Assembly (NCBI RefSeq): GCF_029238095.1
Contig: NZ_JAQWGS010000026.1
Span: forward strand, 1 to 64,000
DNA length: 64,000 bases
Origin: Lacinutrix sp.
Lineage (GTDB): Bacteria; Bacteroidota; Bacteroidia; Flavobacteriales; Flavobacteriaceae
Reading direction: 5' to 3'
Below the pieces are notes generated by a model, which worked only from the letters and a program-made list of their open reading frames with translations, ran no database searches and was not told where the DNA came from. Positions 44,374 through 53,628 of the stretch are shown piece by piece. How positions within the stretch are numbered: position 1 is the first letter of the stretch; the number at the start of each line of letters is the position of its first letter. Both the position numbers and the translations under genes were made by a program.

Positions 44374-46419
44374 ATGAAGGACTTAGTAAATAAATTTTAT
44401 AAAAATCATGCTTTAGTTTACAAGGTGCTTCTGTTTATTGTTACAACTTTTTTAATTGTTTATTTGTTTCCTAAAAGCGGAAAATTTAAATATGATTTTG
44501 AAAAAGGCAAACCTTGGCAATCTGAAACTTTATACGCACCTTTTGACTTTGCTATTCAAAAAACATCTGAAGAATTAGCTTTAGAAAAAGAAGAAATTGA
44601 AAAAACCGCAACTAAGTATTTTAGTATTGATACTACTATTAAATCAAATGTTTTAAAAGCCTACAACAAAAATTTTAATAATTCATTTCCAGATTCTATT
44701 TATACATCTAAAGATGAAATTAAAAAATTTGGTTTAACACTTCTTCAAAAACTTTACGAATATGGTATTACAAATGAAGATGAATTAAATGAAAATAAAT
44801 CAGTCGTTGTTATTTTAAAAGATAGAGTAGAAGTTAGCAAAACAGATTTTTCTAATATCTACAAGCAATCTCAAGTAAAACCAAATATTGATGAAGAGTT
44901 AAAAAAGCAGAATCTTGAACAATATGCTAAGCCATTATCTATATTGTTTTTTAATATTGTTGAACCTAATTTAGAATTTAACAAAACCCTTTCAGATAGA
45001 GCTCTTGAAGAGCGTTTAAACTCCATTTCTTACAATAGAGGAAGTATTGAAAAAGAAACACTAATTATTTCTAAGGGAGAAGTAGTAGAAGGAAATAAGT
45101 TTTTAATACTTAAGTCTTTAGAATCAGAATATGAATCTCAAGTTTGGAACGAATCTAATTACAACTTAATAATATTCGCTTATACTTTGCTAGTAGCTTT
45201 AGCGCTTTTAATGCTATTACTTTTTTTAAGAAAATACAGATTAGATGTCTTTAATAACAACACTAAAGTCACCTTTATATTTTTTAATGTTTTTTTAATG
45301 GTTTTATTAACAACTCTAATTGTTAACTACAATTCAAAATACATTTATATTGTGCCAATAGCAATATTACCATTAGTTTTAAAGGCGTTTTTCGATGCAC
45401 GCTTAGGCCTATTTTCACATGTAATTACAGTTTTACTTTTAGGTTTTATTGTTCCTAATAGTTATGAATATATGTTTTTACAAATTATTGCAGGAATAGT
45501 AACTATATTAACAGTTTCAGAGCTATATAAACGCGCAAATTTATTCATATCTGTTGGACAAATTACACTTATTTATATCATTGCATATTTTGCTTTTTTC
45601 TTAATACATGAAGGGAGTATTGATACTTTAAAATGGGACACTTTTGGACTTTTTGTATTATGTGGTTTGGCTACTCTTTTTGTACAACCATTAATATATA
45701 TATATGAAAAACTCTTTGGATTAGTTTCGGACGTGTCGTTATTAGAATTATCAGACACTAACACAAAGCTTTTAAAACAATTGTCTAATGAAGCGCCAGG
45801 AACTTTTCATCATTCGCTTAACGTTGCTAATTTAGCTGAAGCTGCTGCCAACGAAATTGGTGCAAATGCTATGTTAATTAGGGTTGGAGCACTCTATCAT
45901 GATATTGGTAAAATGAAAAACCCAACTTATTTCACCGAAAACCAATCTTCAGGACTAAATCCTCACGATGAGTTATCACCAAAAGAAAGCGCAAAAGTAA
46001 TAGTTGATCATGTTATAAACGGAATAGAAATAGCAAAGAAAAACAATTTACCAGATCGTGTAATCGATTTTATTAGAACGCATCATGGAGACAGTAGTGT
46101 TTATTATTTCTATATGAAAGAGAAAGCTTTAAATGAGGATATAAACATTTCAGATTTCTCTTATCCAGGACCAAAGCCATTTAGTAAAGAAACTGCAATT
46201 TTAATGATGTGTGATAGTGTCGAAGCTGCATCAAAAAGTTTAAAAGAACCAACATCCACAAAAATAGATAAATTTGTAGAAAACATATTAAATAAACAAA
46301 TGGATGATGGTCAATTTCTAAATGCTAACATAACTTTTAAGGAAATTCAAGCCATAAAAAAAGTGCTAAAACGCAAGCTTGCAAATATTTACCATTTAAG
46401 AATAGAATATCCAGAATAA
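44374..46419 (+). CDS. pgpH: PgpH-type cyclic-di-AMP phosphodiesterase (7TM-HD receptor)
   Basis: A 681-residue membrane receptor. Order: an N-terminal transmembrane helix (about residues 15-33), a large extracytoplasmic 7TMR-HDED region with KSNVLKAYNKNF and RDRVEVSKTDF-like sequence, then about seven transmembrane helices (roughly 265-455). A cytoplasmic HD domain follows: HHSLNVANLAEAAANEIG, VGALYHDIGKMKNP, HVINGIEIAKK, IRTHHGDSSVYYF, and MMCDSVEAASKSL. Family members hydrolyse c-di-AMP to pApA and affect osmotic and potassium homeostasis. Confidence 0.93.
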   Translation: MKDLVNKFYKNHALVYKVLLFIVTTFLIVYLFPKSGKFKYDFEKGKPWQSETLYAPFDFAIQKTSEELALEKEEIEKTATKYFSIDTTIKSNVLKAYNKNFNNSFPDSIYTSKDEIKKFGLTLLQKLYEYGITNEDELNENKSVVVILKDRVEVSKTDFSNIYKQSQVKPNIDEELKKQNLEQYAKPLSILFFNIVEPNLEFNKTLSDRALEERLNSISYNRGSIEKETLIISKGEVVEGNKFLILKSLESEYESQVWNESNYNLIIFAYTLLVALALLMLLLFLRKYRLDVFNNNTKVTFIFFNVFLMVLLTTLIVNYNSKYIYIVPIAILPLVLKAFFDARLGLFSHVITVLLLGFIVPNSYEYMFLQIIAGIVTILTVSELYKRANLFISVGQITLIYIIAYFAFFLIHEGSIDTLKWDTFGLFVLCGLATLFVQPLIYIYEKLFGLVSDVSLLELSDTNTKLLKQLSNEAPGTFHHSLNVANLAEAAANEIGANAMLIRVGALYHDIGKMKNPTYFTENQSSGLNPHDELSPKESAKVIVDHVINGIEIAKKNNLPDRVIDFIRTHHGDSSVYYFYMKEKALNEDINISDFSYPGPKPFSKETAILMMCDSVEAASKSLKEPTSTKIDKFVENILNKQMDDGQFLNANITFKEIQAIKKVLKRKLANIYHLRIEYPE

Positions 46420-46442
46420 TTATTAGAAAAAATTAATTAAAA

Positions 46443-46476
46443 TTGTTGTGTTATATAGGATGTTATCTTACATTTG
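46443..46476 (+). promoter_or_regulatory. Promoter of the tRNA cluster
   Basis: A strong match to the flavobacterial consensus: TTGTTG at 46443-46448 and TACATTTG (TAnnTTTG) at 46469-46476, with 20 bases between the nearer TTG and the -7 box. Transcription would start near 46483, about 32 bases before tRNA-Ser. Confidence 0.75.
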
Positions 46477-46514
46477 CATCCGCAATTTATTGCTAAGTTC
46501 TTGTATAATTAATT

Positions 46515-46598
46515 GGAGAGGTGCCAGAGTGGTAATGGAGCAGATTGCTAATCTGTCGACGGGTAACTGTCGCCAGGGTTCGAGTCCCTGTCTCTCCG
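46515..46598 (+). tRNA. tRNA-Ser (GCU anticodon)
   Basis: Acceptor GGAGAGG pairs with TCTCTCC and discriminator G. The anticodon loop TTGCTAA gives GCT. A long variable arm (TCGACGGGTAACTGTCGC) is typical of serine tRNAs. T-loop region GGTTCGAGTCC. No encoded CCA. Confidence 0.96.
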
Positions 46599-46619
46599 CA
46601 ATTATTAGATAATTATTTT

Positions 46620-46694
46620 CGGGGTGTAGCGTAGCCCGGTTATCGCGCCACGTTTGGGACGTGGAGGCCGCAGGTTCGAATCCTGCCACCCCGA
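46620..46694 (+). tRNA. tRNA-Pro (UGG anticodon)
   Basis: Acceptor CGGGGTG pairs with CACCCCG, discriminator A. The anticodon stem CCACG/CGTGG encloses TTTGGGA, giving anticodon TGG. T-arm GCAGGTTCGAATCCTGC. No encoded CCA. Confidence 0.97.
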
Positions 46695-46709
46695 CTTTTT
46701 AAATGCTAC

Positions 46710-46783
46710 GGGCTCGTAGCTCAGCTGGATAGAGCACCTCCCTTCTAAGGAGGCGGTCACAGGTTCGAATCCTGTCGGGCTCA
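46710..46783 (+). tRNA. tRNA-Arg (UCU anticodon)
   Basis: Acceptor GGGCTCG pairs with CGGGCTC using G-T wobbles; discriminator A. The anticodon stem CCTCC/GGAGG encloses CTTCTAA, giving anticodon TCT. T-arm ACAGGTTCGAATCCTGT. A run of T about 30 bases later may end the transcript. Confidence 0.96.
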
Positions 46784-46849
46784 CAGAATCCTTTTCATTT
46801 AGTTGAGAAGGATTTCTTGTTTTTAATAGTCTCAAAATATAAATTTTCT

Positions 46850-47008
46850 ATGGCAAAATTGGGTAGTGCAAAAAATACAAAAAATAAGGCAAAGCATTCT
46901 AAGCTCATGGATAAGAAGAAAATTAAACTTCGTCAAGAAAAAATAGCTAGAAAAGAGCGATTAAAGACTATAATTGCACTTTCCAAAAAAGATTCAGAAA
47001 ATAAGTAG
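46850..47008 (+). CDS. Small lysine-rich protein, probable gene
   Basis: From ATG 46850 (MAKLGSAKNTKNKAKH) a 52-residue, strongly basic, probably helical product with many Lys and Arg. It follows the tRNA cluster and converges on the methyltransferase gene. I do not recognise the family. Small basic proteins of this kind can bind RNA, but that is speculation, and the ORF could be non-coding. Confidence 0.5.
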   Translation: MAKLGSAKNTKNKAKHSKLMDKKKIKLRQEKIARKERLKTIIALSKKDSENK

Positions 47009-47016
47009 AAAAGAGA

Positions 47017-48201
47017 TTATAGTACTTTTTTACAAACGATTACAATTTTTATATTATTACAATTTGTTGTAAAAAACAAATAATTACTTCCGCCATCTTT
47101 TAAATTTAGTTTTTTACGGATTTGCTGAACAGTCTCAGGAAAATTTCTTGTAGTTACATTGGCTTTTTCGGCTGTAAACTCTCGCTTAAACTTTTTTTTA
47201 TTGTATTCTATTATGTTAACTATTTTTAAACTACGACCAGGAAACTCTATAAGTTCACTAGAGGTGTATAAATGTGAATGCTTATGTAATTTAAAGAGAT
47301 TAAGTTTTTTTGCAAGTATTTTAAAAGCCCCAGATTTTAAAATAGCTGAGTTTGGCTCGTAGATATAGGCTAATGCATTACCAATTAAAGCATTTGCTGT
47401 TGATTCATCTTTTAAATTAAAATTAAAAACCTGTTTGGTTTGTTTGGAAATATTAATTGTTTTTATTTCTATTTCACCTTTAAAATCAGCCTCTAAAATC
47501 CAAAGCAACTCTTTAACTTCATTATCTACTGCAACACAATGTATAGTTTTAACATGTTTTAACTCTGAAATACCAGATGTTATATCTAGCAAAGGAGATG
47601 TTTTTATCATTATATTTTTAGAATGCATAAAAAGCAATTCTAAGTGCTCTGGAACACTAGGTAGGCAATCTTTAAGTAAGAATACTTTTCCTTTAATATC
47701 GTCGCGCCTGGAAGCATCAATATATATCCAATTGTAAAGTTTGTTTTCTTGTTGTAAGATTTTTATTCCGTTTTCTGGAATACAGCTAATATTTTCTACT
47801 TTTAGTTGTAGGTAATTATGCCTTACAATTTGTGATAAATTTTCGTTAATCTCACAATGATAAACTTGTTTAATACGTTTTGAGAAGTAAAAACAATCTA
47901 CACCAAAACCTCCAGTTAAATCGATTAATGTTTCTCCAGAAACTAATTCTGCTTTATACTGTGCAGTAATTTCTGAAGATGTTTGCTCTATATTTAGCTT
48001 GTTTGGATAGTATATATTATGTGTAGAAAACCAAATAGGTAATTTTTTTTCACAACGTTTTTTAGCTTCAATTTGTTCTATTAACTCTATACTACTTGCT
48101 GTAGCAGTTGCGATGCCTTTTAATAAAAACTCACTACTATTAAAATTTAAATAGTTTTTTATAATAGTTTGATTTTCAATATTTAAAATAGTATTATTCA
48201 A
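47017..48201 (-). CDS. Class I SAM-dependent methyltransferase with THUMP-like domain
   Basis: A 394-residue protein. The SAM-binding motif is LIDLTGGFGVDCFYFS, motif II near QVYHCEINENL, and the catalytic area includes YIDASRRDD. A C-terminal THUMP-like extension carries SRKLKI-type basic sequence and GRSLKIVNIIEYNKKK. Relatives in flavobacteria are annotated as RNA cap guanine-N2-like or THUMP-domain methyltransferases; the RNA target is unknown. It follows the AI-2E permease gene by about 8 bases. Confidence 0.85.
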   Translation of the reverse strand: MNNTILNIENQTIIKNYLNFNSSEFLLKGIATATASSIELIEQIEAKKRCEKKLPIWFSTHNIYYPNKLNIEQTSSEITAQYKAELVSGETLIDLTGGFGVDCFYFSKRIKQVYHCEINENLSQIVRHNYLQLKVENISCIPENGIKILQQENKLYNWIYIDASRRDDIKGKVFLLKDCLPSVPEHLELLFMHSKNIMIKTSPLLDITSGISELKHVKTIHCVAVDNEVKELLWILEADFKGEIEIKTINISKQTKQVFNFNLKDESTANALIGNALAYIYEPNSAILKSGAFKILAKKLNLFKLHKHSHLYTSSELIEFPGRSLKIVNIIEYNKKKFKREFTAEKANVTTRNFPETVQQIRKKLNLKDGGSNYLFFTTNCNNIKIVIVCKKVL

Positions 48202-48209
48202 ACTAATAC

Positions 48210-49298
48210 TTAAATGTGTTTAGTGAGTTTTTTAACAACTTTATTTTCAGATAAAAACTCTTTTAAAATCACTTTTATAGCAGTGTAAGCTGGAACTGCT
48301 ACTATTAAACCAACAATTCCAAATAAAACTCCAGCTATTAAAATAACCAAGAAAATCTCTAATGGATGTGCTTTTGTTGCTGTTGAAAATATTTTAGGCT
48401 GACTTATAAAATTATCAATTAATTGCCCAATAACAAAACCAACTACAGCCCAAATTGTAGCAGGCAACATAACCTCATTAAAATTTTCTCCAAGATTACT
48501 AGTCATACTTAATACTATTATTAATACACCACTTATTACTGGTCCTACGTAAGGTATTAAATTAAGTAAGGCACATAAAAAGGCAATAATTATAGCGTTT
48601 TCTGTTCCAGAAATAAGTAAGAAGATGGTATAGATAATAAATAAAATAAGGATTTGAAAAATTAAACCAACAAAGTATCTAGAGAGTAGGTTCTTTATTT
48701 TTTCTGATGATTTCTTTAAACGTAACTCATTATTATCTGGGATAAAAGTCATGATTCCGTTTTCAAATAATTTACTGTCTTTTAAAAAGAAAAATGAAAT
48801 AAACAAAACCGAAAACAAACCTATACTAAAGCTTCCAAAACCACTTATTAGTGAGTTTAAAAAATTAGGAATCACAGAATAATCTATCATACCTAACAAA
48901 TTTGAGTCTTTTATAGATTGTTCTACATAAATGTGTTTAAGGTCGAAATACGCCACAATCTCCTTGTATAAGCCTTCAACATTACTTTGTAATTCATTAA
49001 TATTTAATAGCGATAAGTTTTGACCTTGCTCTAATATTAAGGGAATAAATAATAAAATTAAACCTATCAACAAACCAATAAGAATTACCATTGTAACAAT
49101 TACAGCGATTGTGTTTCTAAATTTTAACCTACGTCTTAAAAACAGCACAATAGGCCTACCTATTAAAGATATTACTGCTGCAATAGAAATGTAAACGATA
49201 ATAGATTGAATTTTATATAGGAAAAATAGTAGTAAAAAAATACCAAGAATAATACCTAGAGATTTTAAAATACCATTAGAAATTGTATTCGAGTTCAT
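48210..49298 (-). CDS. AI-2E family transporter (PerM-like permease)
   Basis: A 362-residue integral membrane protein with about eight hydrophobic helices: two close together near the N-terminus, a periplasmic or cytosolic region around residues 95-155, then a cluster after residue 155. The segment LIPYVGPVISGVLIIVLSM and the final VPAYTAIKVILKEF fit the family. Despite the family name, most members do not move AI-2; some act in cell-envelope lipid or ion transport. Confidence 0.9.
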   Translation of the reverse strand: MNSNTISNGILKSLGIILGIFLLLFFLYKIQSIIVYISIAAVISLIGRPIVLFLRRRLKFRNTIAVIVTMVILIGLLIGLILLFIPLILEQGQNLSLLNINELQSNVEGLYKEIVAYFDLKHIYVEQSIKDSNLLGMIDYSVIPNFLNSLISGFGSFSIGLFSVLFISFFFLKDSKLFENGIMTFIPDNNELRLKKSSEKIKNLLSRYFVGLIFQILILFIIYTIFLLISGTENAIIIAFLCALLNLIPYVGPVISGVLIIVLSMTSNLGENFNEVMLPATIWAVVGFVIGQLIDNFISQPKIFSTATKAHPLEIFLVILIAGVLFGIVGLIVAVPAYTAIKVILKEFLSENKVVKKLTKHI

Positions 49299-49318
49299 TT
49301 AGTAAATATATAAACAAT

Positions 49319-49819
49319 TTATAAAATTTGCTTAGTTATTTCGTAAAGTGCAATATTTGTGGCTTGTACAACATTCATACTACTGTTTTGTCCAAACATA
49401 TTTATATGAATAGTATGATCGCAAGCTTTTAATGTGTGCTCCGAAACTCCAAAATTCTCATCACCAATAAGTAGTGCTATTGGTTTTTTAGCTGAAAATC
49501 TAAATGTATGAATAGGCTCACTATCTTCAGTTATTTCTAAAGCAATACATTGGTAATCTAATGCTTTTAAGCCTGAAACCACATCTGAAACTTTACAATT
49601 AACGTCGTGTTTTACTACTTTTTCTGTAGCACGAGACGTTTTAGTCATTTTTCTGCCTAACGTAATATTATCACCACAAAATATTATTTTTTCTACTCCA
49701 AAGGCATCTGCAATCCGAAATAAACTGCCAATATTTGGAGCATTAGTTACGTTCTCGCAAACTAAAGTGATTGGGAATTTTTTTTTGTTAAAGTTAGTGG
49801 TGTAGTGGGTGAGTTGCAT
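49319..49819 (-). CDS. TrmH (SpoU) family RNA 2'-O-methyltransferase
   Basis: A 166-residue SPOUT methyltransferase. The three family motifs are visible: NVTNAPNIGSLFRIADAFG (motif 1), ALLIGDENFGVSE (motif 2) and NMFGQNSSMNVVQATNIALYE (motif 3). The lack of an N-terminal extension makes it a short tRNA or rRNA type; the target is not clear. Confidence 0.92.
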   Translation of the reverse strand: MQLTHYTTNFNKKKFPITLVCENVTNAPNIGSLFRIADAFGVEKIIFCGDNITLGRKMTKTSRATEKVVKHDVNCKVSDVVSGLKALDYQCIALEITEDSEPIHTFRFSAKKPIALLIGDENFGVSEHTLKACDHTIHINMFGQNSSMNVVQATNIALYEITKQIL

Positions 49820-49864
49820 TTTTTCAACTATCGGTTATTAGCAATTATTGATAATTGATTACTG

Positions 49865-50536
49865 CTAATTTTCAAAAGCATATTTAACAATATTTGCGCC
49901 CATTTGTAATGCTTTTAGTCTTGTTTCTTCTGGATCGTTGTGTACTTCTTGGTCTTCCCAACCATCGCCTAAATCGCTTTCTACTGTAAACACAAGTACT
50001 AATCTGTTTTCATAAAACAAGCCTAAAGCTTGTGGTCTTTTACCATCGTGTTCATGAATTTTTGGTAATCCTTTTGGGAACGCAAATGCAGTTTTAAAAA
50101 TCTCGTGGCTTGAAGGCAATTCTTTTAACTCCTGATTTGGAAACACTTTTTTCAATTCTTTTACTACATATTGTTTCATGCCATAGTTATCATCAATATG
50201 TAAAAAACCTCCTGAAATTAAGTAATTACGTAAATTCTGGGCTTCATCGTCACTAAAAAACACATTGCCATGACCTGTCATGTGCAACAAAGGATATTGA
50301 AAAATATCTGTACTGCCAACTTCTACTGTTTCTGGCTTTTCGTTCATTTTTGTAGCAATAGTTTCGTTACAAAATTTAATAAGGTTAGGTAAAGCAGTTG
50401 GGTTAGAATACCAATCGCCTCCACCTTTATACTTTAAAATGGCTAAATCTTGAGCTACAGTAAACTGTATACAAAAAATAGCTAAAGCAATTGGTGTTAG
50501 AAAAAAAGTATTTGATTTTTTTAAGCTAAATATCAT
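49865..50536 (-). CDS. DUF4159 domain protein
   Basis: A 223-residue protein with an N-terminal hydrophobic segment (about residues 12-29, FFLTPIALAIFCIQFTVAQ), likely a signal peptide. The mature part has LKYKGGGDWYSNPTALPNL, GFLHIDDNYGM and FPNQELKELPSSHEIF, typical of DUF4159. The family resembles a glutamine amidotransferase-like fold of unknown role at the cell envelope. It precedes the TrmH-type gene. Confidence 0.88.
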   Translation of the reverse strand: MIFSLKKSNTFFLTPIALAIFCIQFTVAQDLAILKYKGGGDWYSNPTALPNLIKFCNETIATKMNEKPETVEVGSTDIFQYPLLHMTGHGNVFFSDDEAQNLRNYLISGGFLHIDDNYGMKQYVVKELKKVFPNQELKELPSSHEIFKTAFAFPKGLPKIHEHDGKRPQALGLFYENRLVLVFTVESDLGDGWEDQEVHNDPEETRLKALQMGANIVKYAFEN

Positions 50537-50585
50537 ATTTCAAAAATATAAAACAAACCAATGCAAATGGTATTTATCTTGCTAT

Positions 50586-50966
50586 TTATATGCTTTGCTT
50601 TTCCAATCTTATCCGTAAGCCTTTCTTAAAGTTATTGGTTGAATATTTATAAATCATAGTTAATGATAATATCATATTCACAATCCAAATAATCAAGCCT
50701 ACAAATAGTAATTGCTCTGTTTTATTATTAAATTCAGCGAATTCATTGAATTCCGAAATTAAAGCTCCAAGGAAATACAAATTGATTAAAAAGAAAAGAA
50801 TTCCTAATGATATTCCTGAAATCTTGTTTTTAAAAATAATTTGGAGAGTAAAGATTCCTGCAATTACAATAAAAATAGGATTAATTTAAAATGGTGGTGA
50901 ATATCCAGCTAAAATGGCTAAAACTATTAAGTAGTATTCAGGTAATTTAAATAATATTTTTTTCAT
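50586..50966 (-). pseudogene. Membrane protein gene broken by one in-frame stop
   Basis: Starting from ATG 50966 (MKKILFKLPEYYLIV) the minus strand encodes a hydrophobic protein of 126 codons, but codon 27 is TAA (50886-50888). After it the same frame continues to 50586 with several membrane segments (NPIFIVIAGIFTLQIIF, LGILFFLINLYFLGALI, LLFVGLIIWIVNMILSL). Without the stop it would be a four-helix membrane protein. No family is recognised. It is either a recent pseudogene or carries a sequencing error. Confidence 0.7.
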
Positions 50967-51155
50967 TCTTTTTCAATTATGATTACGTTCCGCAATGAAA
51001 TGGCACATCATTGGTTAGTGTATTAAAAGCAAGTAATTTTGGAGCACTTAACTTTCGGTTAAGCCCAAATTTATACTAGCCAAAAGCCTTAATTTCACTA
51101 CTGTTTCTCCTATTTTTCATATACATTGTCAGCGGTTCGTACTTTTTTATAATCC
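50967..51155. other. Non-coding spacer in the accessory insert
   Basis: About 190 bases between the broken membrane protein and the GNAT gene. I see no coding frame, RNA gene or clear terminator. Two short elements, CTTAACTTTCGGTTAAG and GTTCCGCAATG, look like remnants of a mobile-cassette boundary, but I could not match them to a known site. CTTAACTTTCGGTTAAG contains the palindrome CTTAAC/GTTAAG around a 5-base loop. Confidence 0.4.
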
Positions 51156-51686
51156 TCATTTGTTTTTATTACTAATATTTAGTCGAAATAAAATCAACTT
51201 TGAATTTGTCTCATCAACACTATCCATTCTCTTAAATTTCAATTTTTTAATAAAATTGATTGAACTTTCATTGTCCTTGTGTGTATAAGCATCAATTGTT
51301 TTGAGTCCAAGCGTTTGATTTGAATATTTAATTATTTTATTCGCTGCCTCTGTCATAATTCCTTTTCCTTGATATTCCCTTAAAAGTTCATATCCAATTT
51401 CACACTTTTTTTGTTCTTCTGAAACATCAAAAAGACAAATTGTACCTACAAGTTTTTCATTTTCTTTTCGTGTAATTGCCCAATAAGTAAGGCTATTGTT
51501 TTTTATATTCTCAATAAATCCCAATGCGTCTTTCAGTGTTTTACTGGGCTGTCTGTCAAGATATTTGTTTATTAAAGTGTTAGAACGGAGAAGAAATATT
51601 TCCTGAACATAGCTGTCCAACAATTGTCGGAGAGTCAACCTTTCTGTCGTCAATATAGGGAACATTTTTAAATTTCTGTGTTCCAT
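51156..51686 (-). CDS. GNAT family N-acetyltransferase (RimJ/RimL-like)
   Basis: About 176 residues from the Met at 51686 (MEHRNLKMFPILTTERLTL); a Met seven codons later is also possible, and the longer ORF to 51776 adds a tail not typical of the family. Family features are TERLTLRQL at the start, GYELLREYQGKGIMTEAANKII (acetyl-CoA binding) and the DAYTHKDNESSINFIKKLKF end. The substrate is unknown. It sits with a broken membrane gene between DUF4159 and rsmE and looks accessory. Confidence 0.85.
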   Translation of the reverse strand: MEHRNLKMFPILTTERLTLRQLLDSYVQEIFLLRSNTLINKYLDRQPSKTLKDALGFIENIKNNSLTYWAITRKENEKLVGTICLFDVSEEQKKCEIGYELLREYQGKGIMTEAANKIIKYSNQTLGLKTIDAYTHKDNESSINFIKKLKFKRMDSVDETNSKLILFRLNISNKNK

Positions 51687-51791
51687 AAAATCGTATAATA
51701 ATTTATGATATGTCTGATTTTTGTCACACGTCTTACCACTAAATAGTAAATAAATTTTTAATATACTATTCTCCAAAAAATAATAACAACA

Positions 51792-52496
51792 CTACTCATT
51801 AACAAAAGCAACAGAGTGGCAAGCTACTATAGCAGCAGTTTCTGTACGTAAACGTGTGTTTCCTAAAGTTACAGGAATGTAATTATTTTCTAATGCTAAT
51901 GCTATTTCTTTACTACTAAAATCGCCTTCAGGACCTATTAAAATCGTGGTGTCTTGGTTTAGTTTTAAAGCTTGTTTTAAAGCTGTTCTATTGTTTTCTT
52001 CGCAATGCGCAATAAACAAATCGCTTTTAAAATCATGAGTTATAAAGTTATTAAATGCAATAGCTTGGTTTAATTTAGGCAAATAACAACTTAAAGACTG
52101 TTTCATTGCAGATTGCAAAATCTTCTCGAAACGCTCTGGCTTAATAACTTTACGTTCACTATGGTCGCAAATTATTGGTGTAATTTCTTGAATACCAATT
52201 TCTGTTGCTTTCTCCAGAAACCACTCATAACGATCATTCATTTTTGTTGGTGCCACAGCCAAATGCAAATGGTATTTTGGTTGGTCTTGAAATTCCTTAT
52301 TTGTAACTTGTGCAACACAGTTTTTTATATTATCGCTACTAATTTTGGCAGAAAACAACCAACCTTTACCATTAGTAATGTGCATAGTGTCTCCAACTTT
52401 TTTACGCAATACTTTTATAATATGTTTGCTTTCTTCTTTTGAGAAAGAAAATTGTGAGGTGTTTTCGTTAATTTCAGAATTATAAAATAATTGCAT
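51792..52496 (-). CDS. rsmE: 16S rRNA (uracil1498-N3)-methyltransferase RsmE
   Basis: A 234-residue SPOUT methyltransferase acting on 16S rRNA U1498. N-terminal PUA-like domain (KEESKHIIKVLRKKVGD), then APTKMNDRYEWFLEKATEIGI, TTILIGPEGDFSSKEI and VTLGNTRLRTETAAI, all standard RsmE motifs. It overlaps the parvulin gene by one base. Confidence 0.95.
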   Translation of the reverse strand: MQLFYNSEINENTSQFSFSKEESKHIIKVLRKKVGDTMHITNGKGWLFSAKISSDNIKNCVAQVTNKEFQDQPKYHLHLAVAPTKMNDRYEWFLEKATEIGIQEITPIICDHSERKVIKPERFEKILQSAMKQSLSCYLPKLNQAIAFNNFITHDFKSDLFIAHCEENNRTALKQALKLNQDTTILIGPEGDFSSKEIALALENNYIPVTLGNTRLRTETAAIVACHSVAFVNE

Positions 52497-53131
52497 TAGT
52501 CTATTGTTTCTTGCACTTTTAAGACATAAACTTCTTTAATAATTTTTAGTCTGTGTGTTTTTTTAACAATGTAAAAACCATTGTCGTCTGTTATACCAAC
52601 ATCGAAAATAGCGTCTAGTTCATGTTTTAAATCGTTGGCCTCTTCTTCAATTTCTATTGGTAATTGTCCATCTTTTACCCAACCAGAATCGCCTCCTTTT
52701 CTGGCATTAGTTGCCATAGAGTATTTTTTTGCAAGGTCACCAAAATCGACACCTCTATTGTATTTTGCCATAATGGTTTTGCGCAGTTCGTAAATTTCGC
52801 TAACAGGCATTTTGTTACCATCAAAAAAGATATAGCTTATTCTGTAATGCGGCTCGTTTTCTTTTTTTACAATTTTATAGTGTGTTTTTTTAAACTGCGT
52901 CCTATCGGTTTTTGTGAAACCTACAGGCATTTCTAAAAGCTCTTTTGCCAGTGAAGTTTGGTGTTTTTCGGTATTAAAAACTAATATTTTTTTCTTTCTA
53001 GTTTGCTTTTCGCCTATGTAGTCTTGTGCTTGCTCTAGTGTTTCTATAGCCTTAAGTTCTTTTTTAACATTGGTTTGCGCTAATGCAGCACAGGATACAC
53101 AGAGATAAAGTAAGACTAATAACTTATTCAT
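52496..53131 (-). CDS. Secreted peptidyl-prolyl isomerase (parvulin type)
   Basis: A 211-residue protein with a signal peptide (MNKLLVLLYLCVSCAALAQ). The PPIC domain spans about residues 95-190, seen in FGDLAKKYSMATNARKGGDSGWVKDGQ and in KHELDAIFDVGITDDNGFYIVK. It probably helps fold periplasmic or outer-membrane proteins. It shares a base with rsmE. The 226-base gap upstream to the next gene shows no gene or motif I can name. Confidence 0.9.
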   Translation of the reverse strand: MNKLLVLLYLCVSCAALAQTNVKKELKAIETLEQAQDYIGEKQTRKKKILVFNTEKHQTSLAKELLEMPVGFTKTDRTQFKKTHYKIVKKENEPHYRISYIFFDGNKMPVSEIYELRKTIMAKYNRGVDFGDLAKKYSMATNARKGGDSGWVKDGQLPIEIEEEANDLKHELDAIFDVGITDDNGFYIVKKTHRLKIIKEVYVLKVQETID

Positions 53132-53357
53132 TTTGAAGAGATATTTATTTTAAATACAAAAAAACAAAAAAATAACGTGCTTATTGTAATTGATGATAAG
53201 GTTATTAACAAGGATTTTAACAAGACAATTTTTAAAACAACTCAAGTCTAACTATAAAAAGCTCATATTTAACTTATTATAAATAGAACACTAATAGAAA
53301 GAATAGAAAACATTGATATTTATTAAGAAATTAGTGCCTTTCAAAGAGACGCTATTA

Positions 53358-53582
53358 CTAACTTCTAATCCACTTAATTCCAATATTAAATAATAAACAG
53401 ATTAAGAAAATTGCAATTAATAACAAAAAAATATTATTTAGAACAAAATCCAGAGCAAAAGCATCTAGGTTGTCTATTTTATAAAAAATAGTATTGATTT
53501 TTTTTGGCATTTGAGAAATAATACCCAATAAAATAGCTAAAGCAACAATAATAAAGATTATACCAAATGTTTTTTTTAACAC
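53358..53582 (-). CDS. Small membrane protein of unknown function
   Basis: A 74-residue protein with two transmembrane helices (about residues 6-24, FGIIFIIVALAILLGII, and 50-68, NNIFLLLIAIFLICLLF). The linker has a basic stretch (QMPKKINTIFYK) and the C-terminus ends KWIRS. It is placed upstream of tsaD on the opposite side of a 46-base gap and read from the same strand. No family is recognised. Confidence 0.65.
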   Translation of the reverse strand: MLKKTFGIIFIIVALAILLGIISQMPKKINTIFYKIDNLDAFALDFVLNNIFLLLIAIFLICLLFNIGIKWIRS

Positions 53583-53628
53583 GATACTTTCGTAATTAAA
53601 TTAGGGCACATAAAATATTTACTAGTCA

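Noticed and set aside
46468-46835. Two minus-strand ORFs across the tRNA cluster with sequences such as PTGFEPVTASLEG and GFEPAASTSQT
   Set aside because: They are antisense to the tRNA genes; this peptide pattern is a well-known artefact of translating tRNA complements.
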